Below, piece after piece: positions 59,110 to 64,000 of a DNA stretch of 64,000 nucleotides. The position numbers and the translations under genes are program-made. The DNA comes from Pisolithus tinctorius. Its lineage: Eukaryota > Basidiomycota > Agaricomycetes > Boletales > Pisolithaceae. The notes beneath the pieces are model-generated. The model saw nothing but the letters and a program-made list of their open reading frames with translations. It ran no database searches and was not told the origin of the DNA. How positions within the stretch are numbered: position 1 is the first letter of the stretch; each line of letters opens with the position of its first letter. The stretch is from the NCBI GenBank assembly GCA_024663395.1, contig JANFAH010000023.1, positions 620,001 to 684,000 of the forward strand, read 5' to 3'.

Positions 59110-59542
59110 GAGCGTGGGAAAGTGACCGAAGCTTTTAGGAGACTTTGAAAACATATAAAAAATCTGTAATACTACAACATACAGTCATGAAATGATCAAT
59201 ATATGTGCATGGTTAGATTGCTACTGTCATTTCACACCTCTCTATACCATCTTTCTATTGTCCAACCTGTCCACTGAGTGCCCATTGCATAGATGTGTTA
59301 CAACTTTGCTGGACTCTGCTTCAGTCTTGCAGTGCATACACAGAATGCAGACCAGGAGGTTTTCGCATTTTTGGCATTTCATGCAGCTATATTATAGTAT
59401 CATTGCTATCAGAGTGTTCAGTGTGTCAGCCACATACTATCTCTACAGTATCATGTATATTGGAGTGCTGTGTGTTGTAGTATTACAGATTTTTTATATG
59501 TTTTCAAAGTCTCCTAAAAGCTTCAGTCACTTTCCCATGCTC
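59110..59542. repeat. fold-back: 75-bp inverted repeat arms with a 283-bp loop
   Basis: 59110-59184 and 59468-59542 are reverse complements with three mismatches. Two of the three are CG in one arm against TG/CA in the other. It may be a terminal part of the surrounding element or a small inserted element. A transcript would form a long hairpin. Confidence 0.85.
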
Positions 59543-59657
59543 TCCATGAATTATACCGCCACTCCCACAAGTTGAGCTCTCTCCTAACCTGCTTCTGGCG
59601 CATGATGCACTTTCTGATACTTACCAGAGTATTATCTGAGTCCTCAACCAAGAAGAA

Positions 59658-61137
59658 ATGGACCCCCTTCAGCTCAGGTTCCATCTTGCTGCGATTGAGG
59701 GTGATGCAATCCCACTTCTCCTGGCCATTGAGCATGATCAGGTGTCATTGGACCTGGATGGATGGCTAGTGGATGTAGCAACTCACTTTGGGAATTTATT
59801 CATTGTGTTGTCACATTACTGCAAAAATGGGCAGAATCAGTAAGTTCTCCATTCCCATCTAGTAACTGATATATCAACCCATCACAGGGTGGAGGACATT
59901 TGCATACCACGGCCTATTAGTATCCTTTGTACTGGGAATTGGGGATGCCCATGCAAAATGATTGATCTTGATTTTCTCAAGGAGGCCATTTCAAGTTTCC
60001 AGAATATCCCACTCACAGAACTCGCACAAGTCCTAGGGGTGCACAGGAACATGCTTTGCTCATACATGAAGCAGCATGGTGTTGAGCACCATTATTCAGT
60101 TCTGAGCAATGTAGAACTTGATCAGGTCATTACTGATTTCAAAGCATGCCATCCAGAATCTGGCCTATGCTATGTAATAGGTCACTTGCATGGTCTAGGA
60201 TATCACCTACAGTATCACTGGGTGCTTCATTCTCTTTGCAGGGTTGATCATATTGGGCAAGTCCTTCATGATCGGCAGGTAAAGAGACAGTGCAAATACT
60301 ATGTGAAGCAGCCAAATGCCATTTGGCATATTGATGGCCATCACAAGCTCATTTGATGGGGGATTGTAATACACAGCTTTGTAGATGGATTTTGTTGAAT
60401 GGTCTGTAAAATCAGCTCATCATGGATGGCATTCTAATGCTTTGCTATTCATCAGGTTACAGGACTTCAAGCAAGCAACAATGACCGCTTGTTGACCATC
60501 CTTGATTTATTCAAGTGTGCTACTGCTGAGTATGGGATACCATCACACACTAGGGGAGATCGGGGAGGCGAAAACATTGAGGTCACCACCTACATGATAA
60601 TGAAAAATGGTTCTCATTGTGCATCTTTCATGTGGGGCTTGTAAGTAGTTCAGTCAACTGTGTACATTTCAGGTAACAAATGATGATATATCAGATCAAC
60701 ACACAACACATGTATTGAATGCCTGTGGGTCGAAGTCAGGACACAATTTGCCTGCCATTGGTGGGCCTTTTTTATGTGGCTCGAAAATCATCACATGCTC
60801 GACTATCAGAACCCCAACCACTTATGGCTCTTGCATAGCCTTTTTCTCGATGCTGTGAACGCTGACTGCCTCGATTTCCGGCAAGAATGGAACTGCCATC
60901 CAATCAGTGGCCTGGACACCAACAACAAGTCACCTAACATATGTTATTGTACATGACACAAGTCCTCTACCTAATTTATTTATTTTTCAGGACCTTTGCT
61001 TCTTAGGCCAAACACAATTTGGTGTATACAGGGATGACTGTGAAGGCGTCCACCTGGATGTCATTGATAGGTATTATGGTGTGCATGGGAAGGATTGGAT
61101 GCGTGAAAGATGTCACTTGGGTGCCAGCCATCTGTGA
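59658..61137 (+). pseudogene. rve-type integrase gene, degenerate
   Basis: The frame starts MDPLQLRFHLAAIEGDAI and, after an intron near 59840-59888, continues through IPLTELAQVLGVHRN (helix-turn-helix) to the catalytic core. The first Asp is in IWHIDGHHKL, the second in GDRGGENIEV, and the Glu in IECLWVEV, followed by HLWLLHSLFLDAVNADC and the C-terminal GVYRDDCEGVH. TGA stops at 60354 and 60396 fall where relatives have Arg. Many other Arg positions are Cys, His or Gln, as expected from CGN codons mutating to TGN or CAN. This family is common in agaricomycete genomes and is related to eukaryotic IS3EU-like integrases. The gene is dead. Confidence 0.8.
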
Positions 61138-61158
61138 AGTACAGGTTTACCCTTGGGT

Positions 61159-61320
61159 GACCAGGCTTCAAGACCGGGTGACAGGGGCCAAGTCCGAGTG
61201 GCCAGAATCAAGGCCAGGAGACAGGGGCCAAGTCTGGTTAGACCGGAGTTAAGGCCAGAGGTCAGGGGCTAAGTCTGGAGGACCAGACTTAAGGCCGGGA
61301 GCGCAGGAACAAGACCAGTA
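61159..61320. repeat. minisatellite, four 40-bp units
   Basis: Units at 61159, 61201, 61241 and 61281 share GACCRGR-TTAAGGCC and CAGGGGCCAAGTC. CpG is normal here, unlike in the adjacent dead element. Confidence 0.8.
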
Positions 61321-61561
61321 GCGTGGGAAACTGACCGGTGTTGGAGTGCGCACAAGGGGAAGCCGGTCCGGGGTTGGATCTACCTCCCTTGGTCTCAGCT
61401 TATGTGCTGTACCCTTATGCAAGCTGGGGAGAGGTCCGGGACAGGGGCCGGGGATAGCTTAAGGCTTGGCCTTAGCTATAGAGTAGACTCAAGGGGTAGT
61501 ACAGAGTTGAGGGTAATACTAAGTTGATATTCTGACTGAGGGTGCTACGAAGTACAGTGGC

Positions 61562-61764
61562 TCAAAAAACTGACTGCATGTTTGTATGTTTTACATTAGT
61601 TATGACTAAACACAATAACCCCTCACCCTAGCCCTAAACCATGAGTGTATGAAATAGGGTACTGACTCTTGGCTTTCTATTGGTCCATGAATCAAGTGAT
61701 TTGGATAGGAATTGATAGAATAGCAGCCATTTGAAAATGACATGTCATGCAGTCAGTTTTTTGA
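61562..61764. mobile_element. 203-bp MITE-like element with 19-bp perfect inverted termini
   Basis: The left end TCAAAAAACTGACTGCATG (61562-61580) is the exact reverse complement of 61746-61764. The interior has no coding capacity and almost no CpG. No target duplication is obvious, so the superfamily is unassigned. Confidence 0.6.
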
Positions 61765-61890
61765 CTTTATGTCAGAAAAAAATTACGGCCATTACACGTG
61801 ACTGTATGTAATTACAATGAATGATGTATGTTAGTGCCCTGCCAATGGGTAAAGTTTTCATTGGCATGGCATCGTAATCTGGGGGTTGCC

Positions 61891-62025
61891 GATTGGAATG
61901 CCTGACAATGGTCGGTTGCCGCGAGCCAGGAACACGTGATTGGAATGCTATTGTTAGTCATTGACTGCTGATTGGAGTGCCTGACAATGGCCAGACGATT
62001 ACAATGCTATTGTAAGCCATTGCCA
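61891..62025. repeat. degenerate local duplication
   Basis: GATTGGAATGCCTGACAATGG at 61891 recurs as GATTGGAGTGCCTGACAATG at 61970. Each is followed by an AATGCTATTGT block. Confidence 0.55.
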
Positions 62026-62459
62026 AGCACATCAATGGTGCGGAATTGATTGCAACACCCCTATCATCAGTCTAATGCTATTATCTTCGCTGCAACATCA
62101 CAATCCATATTGCAATAGTATTTTTATTGTAGTGCCTTTCAAATTTGTCGCTATGACCTCGTCCGTACTACTATTCTACTACGAGTGGTAAATTAGTTAT
62201 GCAGTTTCGTAGATATCTGCTGCTCAACCCGATCTGATGTATCCAAGTCTGGATTAGATCAGATAATGGATCATGTTTCATAATACATTACCGAATGCGT
62301 CCCAAGGGAACCAGGTAGGGTAAGGTGGCGGCACCGGGCTGCCTGGCCCAGGGTAGGACGGCAATCAGGGAGAAAGGGATTCGACTCATAGCAAAGATGC
62401 AAGGTGTTCTGTACAGTGCGAAATGACAGTGGGAGCGCTGCTAGGATAGGTCCATGTAC

Positions 62460-62930
62460 CGATGCCATTGGACAGAGAAGAGGGAAACGAGGAAATGCCA
62501 AGGTAACTGCATTGTCGGCAGTCAGAGGGAAGGGTACAGCAAGTCCAGGCATGCAGCATGATTGGCAGCTGGAAGGAAGGGATAGCGAATACAGAAGGTA
62601 TGCTGCACAGTGAGGAACCATGGGAAGAGAGGACAGGAACGACTGCAGGGGTATGCGGCATAGTCAGCAGTCAGGGAAGCAGATAACGAGTCCGTGAAAA
62701 TGTTGCATGGTCGTGAACCGGGAGGAAGGAATAGTGACAGAGGTCCAGGGTGATTATAGGCGGGGGGAAGGGGACAGCAACGAGTCCGGGTGCACATCGT
62801 ATGGCTGGCAGTTGGGGGGAAGGGAATGGTGAGTCAGAGGCACCCGGACAATCGTGAATGGGACAGCAATGAGTCTGGAGCATGCCGCATGGCCGGCGAT
62901 GGTCAGAAGGAAGAGACAAGTCTGAGCCAA
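62460..62930. repeat. degenerate minisatellite, about 50-bp period
   Basis: Roughly nine diverged units share the order GCATGG, GGCAGTCAG, GGGAAGGGACAGCAA, GAGTCCGG. G-rich strand bias is strong. No gene is apparent in the interval. Confidence 0.65.
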
Positions 62931-64000
62931 GGACGACCTACAGATGTGATGCCTAAATGTACATCGATGAGTGATAAAGCCACTCGCAGAATGCAGGAAT
63001 CCCAACTGTCGACAAGACAGTTAGTAAGTTGGCGGTGTGGGGTGACATAGGTCAGCACCATATAGAATCGATACGATACGACAGTCAACTACAATGCTTG
63101 TCCTGGAATCAGATGGTTTGTGGGGATAGTGAGCACATTCATTGATCGCTCACCTGTCTTTATCATCGAAGACAACGGCGCTGCATTGAATGGCAACTGT
63201 CGCATTGGGTGCGAGATCGGACATCGACATGTAACAACTGTAGTGGTGGTTGAAGGGAAACATATTCAAGTCCCGACGTCACACACATTATAACTTCAAG
63301 GCATAATTATCCAAAAATGGTAATCCTCATCTGGATATTGACATGACACTCAATGATAATCAGAATTCTGGATTGGAGTTTCAAGTCTGCTAGACTGTAT
63401 GTATGCAATGTTCTACCACACTACTAAGTCGTGAGTAGGACATATCAAAACATGAGTTCGTTCTTTCATAAAACTAATCACATCTCCCACCGCTACCTCG
63501 ACTTGGCACCCTCTTCTGCCTACTCGCCTCCACCAGAAAGACTATCCCAGTGAGGGGAGGAGACAGAAGGACAACAAATGCATGAAAAAATAAACCACAT
63601 GATGGAAAACAGGGGTGAACGAAAAAGAGCGTATACGGTCATGGAAGGGACATGAAGAAGCAAATATAGTAGTATATGTTGTATGAGGATGGCGCTGAAG
63701 GGGATAAGTCTGGCAAAGTGAGAATGGAATAGACAGCCATCCTTGTCATTCCCCAGAGGGAGATCAGGGTAGCTTGAAAGAAAAGAGTGTCAGTGCTATA
63801 CAAAATGATCAATTCGGATGCAATGGCGATCCCGTTGTACTGTGGAACGGACGAATCGATAGCGGACATCGAACGGAACTGTAGGTTCGACAAGACTTGA
63901 GGCGCTGAACCATCACAGAGAACGAGTAACGCATCGGGCCAGCCACAAGGGTGGGAGGTGCCCTACAGTAACCCCAATTCCACCGCAGAACGACCCACCA
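62931..64000. other. no gene recognised
   Basis: Only short frames without domains. The window may end inside a gene whose conserved part lies beyond 64000. Confidence 0.4.

Larger units (their letters stand above)
57868..61150. mobile_element. CpG-depleted dead transposon (rve/IS3EU-like integrase element)
   Basis: CpG dinucleotides nearly vanish between about 57868 and 61150 (for example three in the 480 bp from 59881 to 60360) and return to normal on both sides. The interval contains an integrase remnant, a 433-bp fold-back and degenerate direct repeats around CAACCATCTTGAGAGCCTC (58151, 58277 and 58311). The sharp limits suggest one methylated element. No clean terminal repeat or target duplication was found, so the ends are approximate. 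Confidence 0.65.

Noticed and set aside
61619..61640. CCCTAA-like sequence near the MITE
   Set aside because: Two degenerate units inside repeat DNA; chance is likely.
1..64000. CRISPR arrays, tRNA or rRNA genes
   Set aside because: No regularly spaced identical repeats, and no recognisable tRNA A/B boxes or rRNA sequence on reading; a covariance search was not possible.

Overview
This is nuclear DNA of a filamentous basidiomycete, most likely an agaricomycete. Protein-coding genes are cut by many 45-75 bp GT-AG introns. The recognisable genes match fungal orthologues. The mobile elements (a Harbinger with a Myb/SANT partner gene, a chromodomain gypsy element, an rve-type integrase element) are the usual load of agaricomycete genomes. 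I cannot name the species.

Layout. 1-7.5 kb: a small unknown gene and two minus-strand genes (ZF1, ZF2) of an unusual double zinc-finger family; ZF1 contains a tandemly duplicated exon. 8.2-13 kb: two tandem housekeeping genes, BCP1 and VPS35. 14.5-23.9 kb: a nested set of transposons. A PIF/Harbinger element (118-bp TIRs, TAA target duplication) sits inside an older open reading frame and is itself split by a young Ty3/gypsy chromovirus (396-bp LTRs differing at two sites, TCATC target duplication, intact gag and pol). 23.9-26.8 kb: a decayed relative of the zinc-finger family and an intact third member (ZF3). 27.8-33.5 kb: a tyrosine-kinase-like kinase, a small unknown gene and a Methyltransf_16 methyltransferase that share a bidirectional promoter, and mannose-6-phosphate isomerase. 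33.8-40 kb: the eIF2-alpha kinase GCN2 (29 exons). 40.2-43.7 kb: a secreted GH55 exo-beta-1,3-glucanase. 46-48 kb: a cytochrome P450. 49.1-53.3 kb: two diverged copies of a segmental duplication without a convincing gene. 53.7-57.2 kb: divergent RTF2 and PSD1. 57.9-61.1 kb: a CpG-depleted dead transposon with an rve-type integrase remnant and a large fold-back. 61-63 kb: two minisatellites and a small TIR element.

The conserved genes are unrelated housekeeping functions (retromer sorting, ribosome/nuclear chaperoning, sugar activation for the cell wall, amino-acid starvation signalling, replication fork arrest, mitochondrial phosphatidylethanolamine synthesis). They do not form a pathway.

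The signals most worth a second look are as follows. (1) The gypsy element shows a coherent Tf1/sushi-type life cycle in the DNA: an 11-nt primer-binding site complementary to the predicted 5' end of its own RNA, a TATA box 35 nt upstream of that end, and a G GGA AAA slippery heptamer that puts pol in the -1 frame. (2) Decay of the transposons is dominated by CpG transitions, seen independently in the LTR pair, the Harbinger transposase, the fold-back arms and the integrase. (3) A three-member locus of an atypical C-x9-C zinc-finger family. (4) GC-AG introns in three conserved genes.
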